Below the pieces are notes generated by a model, which did no database searches, was not told where the DNA came from, and worked only from the letters and a program-made list of their open reading frames with translations. Shown here piece after piece: positions 36,016-45,455 of a stretch of 64,000 nucleotides of DNA. The stretch is from an uncultured Clostridiaceae bacterium (GTDB lineage Bacteria > Bacillota > Clostridia > TANB77 > CAG-465), in the NCBI GenBank assembly GCA_947169155.1, contig CAMVON010000001.1:124001-188000 (forward strand), in the 5' to 3' direction. The number at the start of each line of letters is the position of its first letter. The stretch's first letter is position 1. The translations under genes were made by a program, and so were the position numbers.

Positions 36016-37938
36016 ATGAAGAAAAAAATTATTATTTGTCTTCTTGCAATAATAATTGCTATTTTTGCTACAATTGAGTTAAGCATATCTAACTTTGCAA
36101 AAGATACACTTGTATATAATATTTCTTTAGACAATGATACTTCAATTAAAGAAATAAATATAAATGAAGATGTTGTTCCTTTTGATTCTAGTAAAGATAT
36201 TGTTTCACTAGAATTATCTAGAATTGATGATTTAAAAATAGATTATGAAGGAGAACTTGTAGTTTTAGATAATAATTCGAATTTATTAGATGATGAAACT
36301 GGTGAAGGTGATGGCCTATTTCTTCATACTATTAGCAAAAAAGATGTAATTATTGGAAGTATAAATATAAATAGTATAATATATTTTGTTATTTGTTTTG
36401 TTTTAAGTGTTATTTCAATTAGCTATATAAGTTATTTTATAAACAGATATAAAAATAAAAATGAAAGTTTTAAAATAGGTGATATTGTACTACTAAGTAT
36501 AGCTATATTTATAATATTTATGATGTTATTTTATATATTACTATATATATTGGATGTTGCAGTTGTTGTTTTGCCTCTTGCAATAATTTCATATATTGTA
36601 TTTAATTTAAAGAATAATATTAAAGATAAAAAAGAAAATTTATATGCTGTACTTGCAATAGTTTTTGGAATTACTATGATTTTTGTTTTACCACCATTTA
36701 ACGCTCCAGATGAGTATGCTCATTTTGTAAAAAGCTATACAACAAGTACAATAAATTCTGATGAAGGAAAGACATATCTTCCAATAAGTCTAGAAAGTTT
36801 TTATGCAAAATATGGACATGATTTATTAGATGAAAAAATGGATTTTGATTCTAAGTCATACTTTGATGATATTATGCAGGAGGGAAATTATAATTCTTTA
36901 AGTGAAAAAGAATTTGTATATACTAATACAAAATACTTAAAAGTAGTACCATATATTCCTTCAATTGTAGTTATATTTGTATTAAAACTAATTGGGGCAT
37001 CTCCACTTGTTATGAGTGTTTTGGGAAGATTTATTTCTCTTATTGTTATGATAATTATGTATTATTTAGCAATAAAAAATGTCCCTATATTAAAAAGAGT
37101 ATTCTTTGTTATTTGTATGTTGCCTATTGTTTTGCATCAAGCAGTCATTAACCAAGATTATTTAACAAATGCAACAGTTATATTACTAATTGCAATGATA
37201 CTTAAGTATAGATATGAAAATATTGAAATACGAACAAAAGAGATAGCTTATTTATCTATTTTAGGATTAATTTTATCATGTTGTAAGTTTGGCTATTTTG
37301 TGTTTTTATTTACAATATTTCTTATACCATGTAGATTATTTAAAAATAAAAAAACAGCTGTTATTTTTAAATTATTATTTGTTATTATACCAATAATTAT
37401 TTCATTTACTGGAAATGTTACAATTACACAGTCAGAAGATAATATTCATTATACTATAGGATATTCTTTATCTCATCCAATTGAGGCTATTAAAGTATTT
37501 GCTAAAACTTTCTGGCAACGTGCTGAACTAGATTTGTTTAGAGGTCAATTTGATGGGTTTGGAGTGTCTACTAAGTGGAATAATGGATTTATATCTTCAG
37601 TGTTATATTTTATATATATATTATTCTTCTTAAGTAGTGAAAGAGAAGATGTTAAAAAACTTGAAAATAAAACAAGAATTATGCTTTTTGTGGTAGCTAT
37701 ATTACTAATTGGAGTAGTATATATGGCTATGTATTTAAACTGGACAAATATGGGAGCAGATGTAATAGATGGCCTACAACCTAGATATTTTACACCGGCA
37801 ATATTATGTTTGAGCTTAGCTTTTGCAAATAGTTTAATTAAAATTGATATAAAAAATAGAGAAAAATTAGATACCATACTTATGTGCGTTATATATGTAT
37901 GTGTATTTTCAACTATTATTTTAGGATTTTATGCTTAA
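36016..37938 (+). CDS. DUF2142 membrane protein (GT-C-like), copy 1
   Basis: 640 aa, about 11-13 helices. The first helix is followed by a roughly 80-residue extracytoplasmic domain. The DUF2142 hallmark is PPFNAPDEYAHFVKSY, an acidic loop after a helix like the DxD/ExD loops of GT-C enzymes. The C-terminal GLQPRYFTPAIL is the second conserved block. GT-C transferases use polyprenyl-P-sugar outside the cell, which fits the GtrB-like and GtrA genes just upstream. GGAGAG SD. Enzyme role inferred. Confidence 0.88.
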   Translation: MKKKIIICLLAIIIAIFATIELSISNFAKDTLVYNISLDNDTSIKEININEDVVPFDSSKDIVSLELSRIDDLKIDYEGELVVLDNNSNLLDDETGEGDGLFLHTISKKDVIIGSININSIIYFVICFVLSVISISYISYFINRYKNKNESFKIGDIVLLSIAIFIIFMMLFYILLYILDVAVVVLPLAIISYIVFNLKNNIKDKKENLYAVLAIVFGITMIFVLPPFNAPDEYAHFVKSYTTSTINSDEGKTYLPISLESFYAKYGHDLLDEKMDFDSKSYFDDIMQEGNYNSLSEKEFVYTNTKYLKVVPYIPSIVVIFVLKLIGASPLVMSVLGRFISLIVMIIMYYLAIKNVPILKRVFFVICMLPIVLHQAVINQDYLTNATVILLIAMILKYRYENIEIRTKEIAYLSILGLILSCCKFGYFVFLFTIFLIPCRLFKNKKTAVIFKLLFVIIPIIISFTGNVTITQSEDNIHYTIGYSLSHPIEAIKVFAKTFWQRAELDLFRGQFDGFGVSTKWNNGFISSVLYFIYILFFLSSEREDVKKLENKTRIMLFVVAILLIGVVYMAMYLNWTNMGADVIDGLQPRYFTPAILCLSLAFANSLIKIDIKNREKLDTILMCVIYVCVFSTIILGFYA

Positions 37939-37949
37939 GGGGATAGTGT

Positions 37950-39995
37950 ATGAAGGTAAATTTTAAAAAAATATTATTATTTTTAGCTTTGTTAATATTT
38001 ATAAGCTCATTTAGTACAATGGGCTATATGATATATGATTATAGTGCAAATAATTATAATGAATATATTATTAATCTTAAAGCAGGAAATATAATAGAAG
38101 AGATTAGAATAGATGATATTAACTATAGACTTGCAATGTATGAGAGTGAAAATTTAAAAGCAATTGAACAAGATCCGCAAAACTATAATTTTCAGTTGGA
38201 AGTCTTAAATGATACTTCACTTTATTACAAATTATCATGCAGCGAAACTTTAAAAGTTACATTTGTAAATAGTGAAGAGGCATCTTTTATTATTAATGGA
38301 CAAGATCATAGTGATTTAATAACAGATAATGTAATAGATTATAATCCAATACCTTATGAATATATTTTAAAAGCAGATAGATCTAAAATGAATTCAGCAT
38401 GTTTTGTATTTTTTATTGTTGATGCTATCTTTTTATATATTATATTTAAGTTTTATAATTATATGAGAACAGATAATAAGGAAACATTTCTAGTTATCAT
38501 TCATAGTGTTGCATATGCTATCTGTCTATTTGGTATTATGCTATTTTCATATTATGTGTTATATGATGCTTTTAAATTGTTTGTAATATTACCAATAGCT
38601 GCATTAATTATATATAATATTAAATTCTTTAAAGGAAAGGATTATGAAAAACTATATATTATTTGCGCAATTACTTTTGGTGTTTTAATGATATTCTTAA
38701 TGCCACCATGTAATGTACCAGATGAGGCATCTCATTATACTAAAGGTTATGAGCTTGCTCGTGTTTATGGAGAAGAAGGACAAGGGTTTATACAAACTCC
38801 TGTAGCTACAAATGAATTTTTAAATGTTGCCGCAAATGTTCAGTCTCATGATAATGATATTAATGCAAGATTTTATTTTAAAGAAGTATTAAGAAACTCA
38901 GATTATACTCAATTTATAGATGGAAAAGTAAATTATGCAAATGTTAAAAAAGCTTTCTTTATACCATATATTATTTGTGGTTTAGTAGTAAAGATAGGTA
39001 CAATGCTTAGTTTATCTCCACTAGTTATATTCTTAATTACTAGACTTGCAAATTTAATATTTGCAACAATTATTACATATTTTGCAATAAAAATTACACC
39101 TAGATTTAAAAGAGTGTTATTTATAATAGGTTTACTTCCTATAGTAATACAACAAAGTGCTGCAATTAATGTAGATACTTATACAGATGCAGTTGCTTTT
39201 TTACTAATAGCATATATACTTAAATTAATATATGAAATAAAAGAGATTGGTTTAAAGCAAGTTTTATTGCTATTTGGTGCAGGGCTATTATTATGTTTTG
39301 GAAAGTTTGGATATTTTCCAGTTGCATTAATGCTAATACTTGTCCCAAATGCTAAATTTAAATCTAAGTCTAAAGGAATAGTTCTAAAAGTAGCATTTTT
39401 TGCTTTTATGCTAATTATTTCGTATTTCTTTAATACTATAAATAACTACATAATTACTGATGTGGTAAATGATGAAACAAATGTATATGGACTAAAATAT
39501 ATTTTAACAAATCCATTTTCTGCAATAGCAGTATACTTCAGATCATTTTTAATTAGACTTGATCAAGATATATTTAGAGGATATTTTAACTGTTTTGGTT
39601 ATTCTACAGTAGTACTAAAAACAATACCATATCTTGTAACATTTGCTATGTATATTATTATTTTATGTACTAAAGAGGCAGATGATGAAGAACAAAAACT
39701 TACTTTATTTGAGAAAATTGTTTATGTATTAATATTTGTAATGTTAATTGGAATTATTTATACAGTTGCATTTTCTGCATGGACAAAGATGGGAGCAAGA
39801 AGTATTTTAGGCGTTCAATCTAGATACTTTATTCCACTTTTGCCACTTATATATTTTGTAATACAAGATATAGGGTTAAAGATTAATGTTCCTGAAAAAA
39901 TAAAAAATAAACTAGGTAATAGGGATTTAAGTTTTGTTTTAATTTCTATTACATATATCATTGCTTTTGCTACAATTATTTCATTTTTTGCTTAA
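37950..39995 (+). CDS. DUF2142 membrane protein (GT-C-like), copy 2
   Basis: 681 aa; tandem paralogue of the preceding gene with the same plan: N-terminal helix, extracytoplasmic beta-rich region, then multiple helices. The hallmark loop is LMPPCNVPDEASHYTKGYEL and the C-terminal block GVQSRYFIPLLPL. Divergence is high, so the duplication is old and the two copies likely use different acceptors. Start ATG 37950; GGGG-type SD upstream. Confidence 0.88.
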   Translation: MKVNFKKILLFLALLIFISSFSTMGYMIYDYSANNYNEYIINLKAGNIIEEIRIDDINYRLAMYESENLKAIEQDPQNYNFQLEVLNDTSLYYKLSCSETLKVTFVNSEEASFIINGQDHSDLITDNVIDYNPIPYEYILKADRSKMNSACFVFFIVDAIFLYIIFKFYNYMRTDNKETFLVIIHSVAYAICLFGIMLFSYYVLYDAFKLFVILPIAALIIYNIKFFKGKDYEKLYIICAITFGVLMIFLMPPCNVPDEASHYTKGYELARVYGEEGQGFIQTPVATNEFLNVAANVQSHDNDINARFYFKEVLRNSDYTQFIDGKVNYANVKKAFFIPYIICGLVVKIGTMLSLSPLVIFLITRLANLIFATIITYFAIKITPRFKRVLFIIGLLPIVIQQSAAINVDTYTDAVAFLLIAYILKLIYEIKEIGLKQVLLLFGAGLLLCFGKFGYFPVALMLILVPNAKFKSKSKGIVLKVAFFAFMLIISYFFNTINNYIITDVVNDETNVYGLKYILTNPFSAIAVYFRSFLIRLDQDIFRGYFNCFGYSTVVLKTIPYLVTFAMYIIILCTKEADDEEQKLTLFEKIVYVLIFVMLIGIIYTVAFSAWTKMGARSILGVQSRYFIPLLPLIYFVIQDIGLKINVPEKIKNKLGNRDLSFVLISITYIIAFATIISFFA

Positions 39996-40051
39996 AAAAT
40001 ATAATATAATTGCAAAATGTAGTATAATTAAATAGAAAATTGGAGGTAATT

Positions 40052-40741
40052 ATGAAAACATTAATAATAGTACCAGCATATAATGAAGCTTTAAATATTG
40101 AAAAAACAATAAATGACATAACAACAAATACAGATTATGATTATGTTGTAATAAATGATTGCTCAAAGGATAATACTAAAGAAGTCTGTGAAAAAAATGG
40201 CTATAATTTAGTATCTTTACCAGTTAATTATGGACTTACTAGTGCAATTCAAGTTGGAATGAAATATGCTAAGCAAAATGGCTATGATATTGCAATTCAA
40301 TTTGATGGAGATGGACAACATGACGCAAGATATTTGCAAAAACTCGTAGAAAAAATTGAAAACGAAAATGTAGATGTAGCAATTGGTTCAAGATTTGTAG
40401 AAAAGAAGAAACCATTTACAGCAAGAATGCTTGGAAGTAGACTAATCTCATGTGCAATTAAACTTACAACATTTAAAAAAATTACAGATCCTACATCTGG
40501 TATGAGAGCGTACGGTAAGAAAGCAATAGATTTATTTAATTGTAATGCAAGTCTTACACCAGAACCAGATACAGTAGTATTTATGATTAAAAAAGGACTT
40601 AAAGTTAAAGAAGTTCAAGTAGAAATGAGAGATAGAGAATTTGGAGAAAGCTATCTTAATGCTTTTAAATCTATCAAATATATGATGAATATGATGTTAT
40701 CTATTATATTTATTAGAAGCTTTACTAGAAAGGACAAGTAG
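40052..40741 (+). CDS. Short GT2 glycosyltransferase (DPM1-like, no membrane helices)
   Basis: 229 aa from the ATG at 40052, 6 nt after GGAGG; the in-frame TTG at 40040 forms part of the SD. Motifs: LIIVPAYNEALNIEKTI, VINDCSKDNTKE, the metal-binding IQFDGDGQHDARYL, IGSRFVEKKKPF, DPTSGMRAYGKKAI. It lacks the C-terminal helices of the two longer GT2 enzymes in the window. A DUF2304 membrane protein follows, a pairing often seen in surface-glycan clusters, and may provide the missing membrane part. Confidence 0.91.
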   Translation: MKTLIIVPAYNEALNIEKTINDITTNTDYDYVVINDCSKDNTKEVCEKNGYNLVSLPVNYGLTSAIQVGMKYAKQNGYDIAIQFDGDGQHDARYLQKLVEKIENENVDVAIGSRFVEKKKPFTARMLGSRLISCAIKLTTFKKITDPTSGMRAYGKKAIDLFNCNASLTPEPDTVVFMIKKGLKVKEVQVEMRDREFGESYLNAFKSIKYMMNMMLSIIFIRSFTRKDK

Positions 40742-40750
40742 GTGAGTAAT

Positions 40751-41101
40751 ATGTCATTAACACTTAGAATAATTTTAATTATTTCATCAATTATTTCTTT
40801 TTTACTATGTATTAAAAGAATAAAGCAAGCAAAACTTAAAGTTGAAAATTCAATTCTATGGATGATTGGAAGCTTTGTTTTAATTTTAATGGCTATTTTT
40901 GATAAAGCTATTGCTTGGGTTGCAACTAAACTTGGATTTATGGCTACAGTTAATTTTGTATATTTAATAGTTATAGCTTTTTTATTAGCACAAGTGTTTA
41001 TAGATAATTTGAGAATTGCTGAACTTAATGAAAAAGTAAAAAATCTAGATCATTATGTAGCACTAGAGAATAATAGAAAAGAGAGAGAAAAAAACAAATA
41101 A
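40751..41101 (+). CDS. DUF2304 membrane protein
   Basis: 116 aa from the ATG at 40751 (GGTGA just upstream); the GTG at 40742, right after the previous stop, is an alternative. Three helices: LTLRIILIISSIISFLLCIK, SILWMIGSFVLILMAIF and FVYLIVIAFLLAQVF, then a charged helical tail. The KQAKLKVENSILWMIGSF segment is the DUF2304 signature. Probably the membrane partner of the upstream GT2; biochemical function not established for the family. Confidence 0.87.
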   Translation: MSLTLRIILIISSIISFLLCIKRIKQAKLKVENSILWMIGSFVLILMAIFDKAIAWVATKLGFMATVNFVYLIVIAFLLAQVFIDNLRIAELNEKVKNLDHYVALENNRKEREKNK

Positions 41102-41116
41102 ATTTGAGGTGAAAAA

Positions 41117-42157
41117 ATGGAAAATAAGTACAAGCTATCTATAGTGGCTCTTGTATATAATTTAGAAAAATATTTACCTAGATGTTTAGATTCGCTTGTT
41201 AATCAAACACTAGATGGTATTGAAATACTTTGTGTAGATGATGGCTCAAAAGATAGTGCTCCGCAAATTATAGATGACTATGCAAATAGATATCCAGATT
41301 TAGTTAAGGCATTTCATAAAGAAAATGGTGGAGAGTTTACTACTAGAAATTATGGCTTAGAAAGAGCTCAGGGCGAATATGTAACTTTTGTAGATACAGA
41401 CGATTATGTTGAACCAAATTGGGCAGAAAAATTATATAATGCAGCAAAAGAAAACGATGCAGATATGGCTGTATGTGGCTTTGAAAGAATTGACCTAGCT
41501 ACTGGAAAAGTAGTAAGTCGTGACATGACAGGCTTTGGAAATGCTATAAAAGAAGTAAATGCTTTAGATGATTTTTGTGTATTTATTAATCCTGCACCTT
41601 GGAATAAAATATATAAAAGAGAAAAAGTTAAAGACTTAAGATTTAAAAACTTTAGAGGTTTTAATGATATGATTTTTCTTGCAAGTTCATACTCTAAAGT
41701 TGAAAAAATTGCATTTGTTCCAGATGTTTTATATCATTACTTTTTAAGATATGATTCACAAATACATAGTGTAAATGAGCAAGATGTTAATAATTTTAAA
41801 AAGTATTTACTTGAACTTAAAGATTTATATGTTCAAGAAGGAAAATATGAAAATATGCAAGATATAATATCTTTTCTAGTATTTTTACATCTTGGTATGA
41901 GTGTAATGTATAGAGCATCATATGATAAATCTATTAAAATGGGCTCTATGTTAAAAGATACAGTAAGGTATATGGATGAAAACTTTAAATCTTGGCGTAA
42001 AAACAAATTTTTACGCTTTGGATATAGTTTTAGACATGGAGTAAAAAGAATTGCTTTATGGGGCATATGGTGGCTATACAAGCATAACATGGGTATGGTA
42101 TATATTAATATTTATAGATTTGTTATAGATAAATTAAAAATAGACATAAAATGGTAG
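41117..42157 (+). CDS. GT2 family glycosyltransferase, paralogue of 43091
   Basis: 346 aa. SIVALVYNLEKYLPRCLDSL, CVDDGSKDSAPQ, ENGGEFTTRNYGLERA, and the DxD region VDTDDYVEPNWAEK. These are followed by the acceptor-side ADMAVCGFERID and PAPWNKIYKREK. The C-terminus ends KLKIDIKW, nearly identical to the KTLKIDIKW end of the protein at 43091, which is the same length; they are duplicates split by one unrelated GT2. GAGGTG SD. The stop region overlaps the SD of the next gene. Confidence 0.92.
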   Translation: MENKYKLSIVALVYNLEKYLPRCLDSLVNQTLDGIEILCVDDGSKDSAPQIIDDYANRYPDLVKAFHKENGGEFTTRNYGLERAQGEYVTFVDTDDYVEPNWAEKLYNAAKENDADMAVCGFERIDLATGKVVSRDMTGFGNAIKEVNALDDFCVFINPAPWNKIYKREKVKDLRFKNFRGFNDMIFLASSYSKVEKIAFVPDVLYHYFLRYDSQIHSVNEQDVNNFKKYLLELKDLYVQEGKYENMQDIISFLVFLHLGMSVMYRASYDKSIKMGSMLKDTVRYMDENFKSWRKNKFLRFGYSFRHGVKRIALWGIWWLYKHNMGMVYINIYRFVIDKLKIDIKW

Positions 42158-42165
42158 GAGATATT

Positions 42166-43077
42166 ATGGGAGATAAAAAAGTTGCTATTATAATGTCTAC
42201 TTATAATGGTGAAAAATATATCAAAGAACAATTAGACTCTTTATTTAACCAAACATACAAAAACATAGAAATATATGTAAGAGATGATGGTTCAAAAGAT
42301 AAAACTGTTGAAATATTAAGAGAATATGAGAAAAATGGAAAAATTCATCTTTTTGTAAAAGAGAATAAAGGCTTTATTAAGAGCTTTTTTGAATGTTTAT
42401 CCTTTTGTGATGATGCAGACTATTATTCTTTTTGTGATCAAGATGATGTATGGTATGAAGATAAGGTTGAACGTGCGGTTAATGCTTTAAATTCTATGAA
42501 TCAAGAAAAGCCACTATTATATTTTTCAAATTATGATTATGTTAGTGAAAACTTAGAATTTATGTCTCATAGTCCAACACATAAAAAAGGTCCTTCATTT
42601 ACAAATGCAATTGTAGATTGTATTAATATGGGGACAAATACAGTTATAAATAAAATAGCAAGAGATATGATGGTTAACTCACATATTGAAAAAAGCTGTG
42701 GGCATGACTGGACTGCATATATGATAGTTAGTGCATTTGGAGACATTTTTTATGATAAAACGCCAACACTTAAGTATAGAAGAACTGGAAATAATGTTAG
42801 TGCTGGTGGAAAAGGTTTTATTGCTTTTCAAATATGGAGAATAAAAAAATTCTTAATAAATGATTATTTTAAAAATGTTAAAGAAGAAATAATAGAATTT
42901 AATAATATATTTGGAGACAAGCTATCACCAGACAAGAAGAAAGTTATAGATATGTTTTCAAGTCCTAGATATAGCTTCTCAAAAGCTATGAAAAGAATAT
43001 TTTATCCTCATATGTTTAGACAAAAATTAATAGATGAAGTATTCTTAAGATTTATTATTTTTATTGGTAAATTATAG
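42166..43077 (+). CDS. GT2 family glycosyltransferase (rhamnosyl/WbbL-like group)
   Basis: 303 aa from the ATG at 42166 (TAGGAG 5 nt upstream); the earlier ATG at 42151 lies before that SD. Motifs: AIIMSTYNGEKYIKEQLDSL, VRDDGSKDKTVE, and the double-acid YYSFCDQDDVWYEDK. The FCDQDDVW form is typical of rhamnosyl- and galactosyltransferase-like GT2 enzymes acting on O-antigen or wall polysaccharides. Inserted between two near-duplicate GT2 genes, suggesting a conserved three-gene order or a later insertion. Confidence 0.91.
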   Translation: MGDKKVAIIMSTYNGEKYIKEQLDSLFNQTYKNIEIYVRDDGSKDKTVEILREYEKNGKIHLFVKENKGFIKSFFECLSFCDDADYYSFCDQDDVWYEDKVERAVNALNSMNQEKPLLYFSNYDYVSENLEFMSHSPTHKKGPSFTNAIVDCINMGTNTVINKIARDMMVNSHIEKSCGHDWTAYMIVSAFGDIFYDKTPTLKYRRTGNNVSAGGKGFIAFQIWRIKKFLINDYFKNVKEEIIEFNNIFGDKLSPDKKKVIDMFSSPRYSFSKAMKRIFYPHMFRQKLIDEVFLRFIIFIGKL

Positions 43078-43090
43078 TAAAGGAGAATTT

Positions 43091-44131
43091 ATGCAAAAAC
43101 CAAAAATTAGTTTTGTAGTTCCTGTGTATAAATCTGAAAAATATATAAGAAGATGCTTAGATTCACTTGTTAGACAATCTTTAGAAGATATACAAATAGT
43201 ATGTGTAAATGATGGTTCACCAGATAATTCGCTAAGTATTTTAAAAGAATATGAAGCTAAATACTCAAATATTAAAGTAATTAGCAAAGAAAATGGTGGA
43301 GTATGGTATGCAAGACTTGATGGTGTAAGAGCAGCTGATGGAGAATATATAGGCTTTCTTGATGCAGATGATTATGTAGAAAAAGATTTTGCAAAACTTA
43401 TGTATGAAAGTGTATCTAAAAATCAATCGGATATTGCAGTATGTGGATTTAAAAGAATAGATGAAAATACAAGGAAAGTTTTATCTCAGGAGATGAAGTA
43501 TGCTTCTTCAAGAATTATATATATGGATAAAAATCCAGAAGAGATAATATCTATTAATACTGCACTTTGGAATAAAATATATAAAGCTGATGTACTTAAA
43601 GCAACTTTTAATGTAAAAAGTCCACCAAGAATTTTAGAGGACGCAATGTTTATATCACTTGTTTATATAAATACGCATAAAATATCATTTGTAGATGAGT
43701 ACTTGCACAATTATATGGTAATTGATGGATCTGCAATGCATTCATTAAAAAGCAATGATATAGATAAAATTAAAGCTTCGATGTTAGAGGTAAAAGAAGA
43801 ATATTTAAAAGCTAATCTTGGTAAAGAAATGATGGAGATACTATCTAGTTTTGTATTTTTACATTTAGGTATTTCTATGATGCTTAATGTTTATACTTTT
43901 GATAAAGCAAACTTTAAAGCGGAATATAAACAAATACTAAGTTATTTAAATGCTAATTTTATTCAATGGAGAAGTACTAAATATACAACTATTTGGTATA
44001 ACTTAACTCACAAGAAATATAATTTGAAAGTTGCAATAGTAAGAAAAGTATATAAAATGCATATGTTTAGATTATTTTTAGATATTTATAGTTTTGTAAC
44101 AAAAACTTTAAAAATAGATATTAAATGGTAG
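43091..44131 (+). CDS. GT2 family glycosyltransferase, paralogue of 41117
   Basis: 346 aa from the ATG at 43091, 6 nt after AAAGGAG; an in-frame extension to 43064 would overlap the previous gene and ignores the SD. Motifs: SFVVPVYKSEKYIRRCLDSL, CVNDGSPDNSLS, ENGGVWYARLDGVRAA, and LDADDYVEKDFAK. Length, layout and C-terminus match the 41117 protein. Divergent acceptor segments (NGGVWYARL against NGGEFTTRN) suggest a different donor or linkage. Confidence 0.92.
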   Translation: MQKPKISFVVPVYKSEKYIRRCLDSLVRQSLEDIQIVCVNDGSPDNSLSILKEYEAKYSNIKVISKENGGVWYARLDGVRAADGEYIGFLDADDYVEKDFAKLMYESVSKNQSDIAVCGFKRIDENTRKVLSQEMKYASSRIIYMDKNPEEIISINTALWNKIYKADVLKATFNVKSPPRILEDAMFISLVYINTHKISFVDEYLHNYMVIDGSAMHSLKSNDIDKIKASMLEVKEEYLKANLGKEMMEILSSFVFLHLGISMMLNVYTFDKANFKAEYKQILSYLNANFIQWRSTKYTTIWYNLTHKKYNLKVAIVRKVYKMHMFRLFLDIYSFVTKTLKIDIKW

Positions 44132-44138
44132 GAGTATT

Positions 44139-45371
44139 ATGATTAAAAAGAGAGAATTTATATGGAATACAATTGGTAGTTTCATTTCTGCATTGCTTAA
44201 TGCAATTATTCTTGCTTTTTGTACAAGAATAAACGGAATAGAAATTGCAGGTATATTTGCCATTAGTTATGCATCTATGTGTATATTAAATTCTATAGGA
44301 GACTTTGGTCTTAGAATTTATCAATCAACAGATGTAGAAAGAAAAAGTAATTTTTCAGAATATTTGGTTGCAAGAATTGTAGCTCAAGTAATAATGTATA
44401 TAATAGGAATAATATTTGTATGTATAAAAGGATATACACATGAAAAATTATTTATTTTGTTAATTTTGCTTGCTTTTCGTGTGATAGAGAATTTAAGTGA
44501 TAGTTATCAAGCAGAATTTCAATTAAATGGAAGACTTGAGCTTGGTGGAAAATCTATTGTATATAGAAATATAGCTGGTCTTTTAGTGTTTTTAGTGTTA
44601 GATATATTAACAAAAAATATTTTAATATCACTAATTGGGCTAGTTATTGCACAATTAATTATTTTTGTATTATATGATTTAAGATTAATTAAACAATTTA
44701 CTAAAACTACATTAAAAGTGGATAAAAAACATGTCTTAAAAATACTTAAAGATTGTCTTCCACTTGCTATTTCTACAGTTATTAGTATGTATGTCATTAA
44801 CGCTGTTAAATATGCTATAGATGATTTTGGGGACTATGAAATGCAGACATATTTTAACATTATTTATATGCCTACATTTGTTATTAATCTTGTTAGTGTA
44901 TTTTTAATTAAGCCATTCTTAAAACCATTTGGAGATACTTGGACAAATAAAGAATATATGAAATTTGTTAAAATGATTGGAATAATAATTCTAGTACTTG
45001 CACTTGCAACTTTATGTGTTGAAGCAGGATGCTATATACTTGGAATCCCATTTTTAAATCTATTATATGGTGTAGAACTTAGTGCATATAAAGCAGACTT
45101 GTTATTACTTGTATTATCTGGATTTTTATATGCATGTGCAAATGTATTATTTAATGCACTTGGAACTATGAGACATCAAAAGCTTACAACTGTTACATAT
45201 ATTTTTACAGCTATATTTGCATTTTTTGTACCTGCACTTTGGGTTAAAAACTATGGAATGAGAGGTGCAACATATTCTTGTATGGCTGTTATGGGACTAT
45301 TATTTGTATTTATGCTAATATTCTTTGCATATGTTTTAGTAGTAACTAAAAAGAAAAGAAAAAATGCATAA
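44139..45371 (+). CDS. Wzx/MATE-like oligosaccharide flippase
   Basis: 410 aa, about 12 helices, MOP superfamily (polysaccharide biosynthesis/RfbX). N-terminal FIWNTIGSFISALLNAIILAF with a charged first loop, GDFGLRIYQSTDVERKSNF, and a YMRHQK-like late segment (LGTMRHQKLTTVTYI) are typical. It flips lipid-linked oligosaccharide units. No recognisable Wzy polymerase is in the window, and the operon already codes for an ABC exporter, so two separate glycans may be exported, or it may flip a short decoration unit. Last gene before the operon terminator. Confidence 0.88.
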   Translation: MIKKREFIWNTIGSFISALLNAIILAFCTRINGIEIAGIFAISYASMCILNSIGDFGLRIYQSTDVERKSNFSEYLVARIVAQVIMYIIGIIFVCIKGYTHEKLFILLILLAFRVIENLSDSYQAEFQLNGRLELGGKSIVYRNIAGLLVFLVLDILTKNILISLIGLVIAQLIIFVLYDLRLIKQFTKTTLKVDKKHVLKILKDCLPLAISTVISMYVINAVKYAIDDFGDYEMQTYFNIIYMPTFVINLVSVFLIKPFLKPFGDTWTNKEYMKFVKMIGIIILVLALATLCVEAGCYILGIPFLNLLYGVELSAYKADLLLLVLSGFLYACANVLFNALGTMRHQKLTTVTYIFTAIFAFFVPALWVKNYGMRGATYSCMAVMGLLFVFMLIFFAYVLVVTKKKRKNA

Positions 45372-45391
45372 TTATAAAAAGTTTGTGATAG

Positions 45392-45424
45392 AGTCAAATG
45401 TTGACAAACATTTGGCTTTTATTA
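45392..45424 (+). terminator. Terminator of the glycopolymer operon, loop containing a -35 box
   Basis: Ten-bp stem AGTCAAATGT / ACATTTGGCT (45392-45401 / 45408-45417, one G-U pair), 6-nt loop TGACAA, short T-run. The TTGACA of the next promoter overlaps the loop. Confidence 0.75.
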
Positions 45425-45430
45425 TATAAT
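45401..45430 (+). promoter_or_regulatory. Consensus promoter overlapping the terminator hairpin
   Basis: Perfect TTGACA (45401-45406), 18-bp spacer, perfect TATAAT (45425-45430). The -35 hexamer lies in the loop of the upstream terminator. It drives the GT4 and deacetylase genes. Confidence 0.78.
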
Positions 45431-45455
45431 TTTAGAGAATTTATGGAGGCATAAT

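Noticed and set aside
40001-40028. Internal promoter before the GT2 at 40052 (TATAAT at 40023, TTGCAA at 40010)
   Set aside because: The two boxes are only 7 bp apart; no -35 at the right distance. AT-rich chance match more likely.
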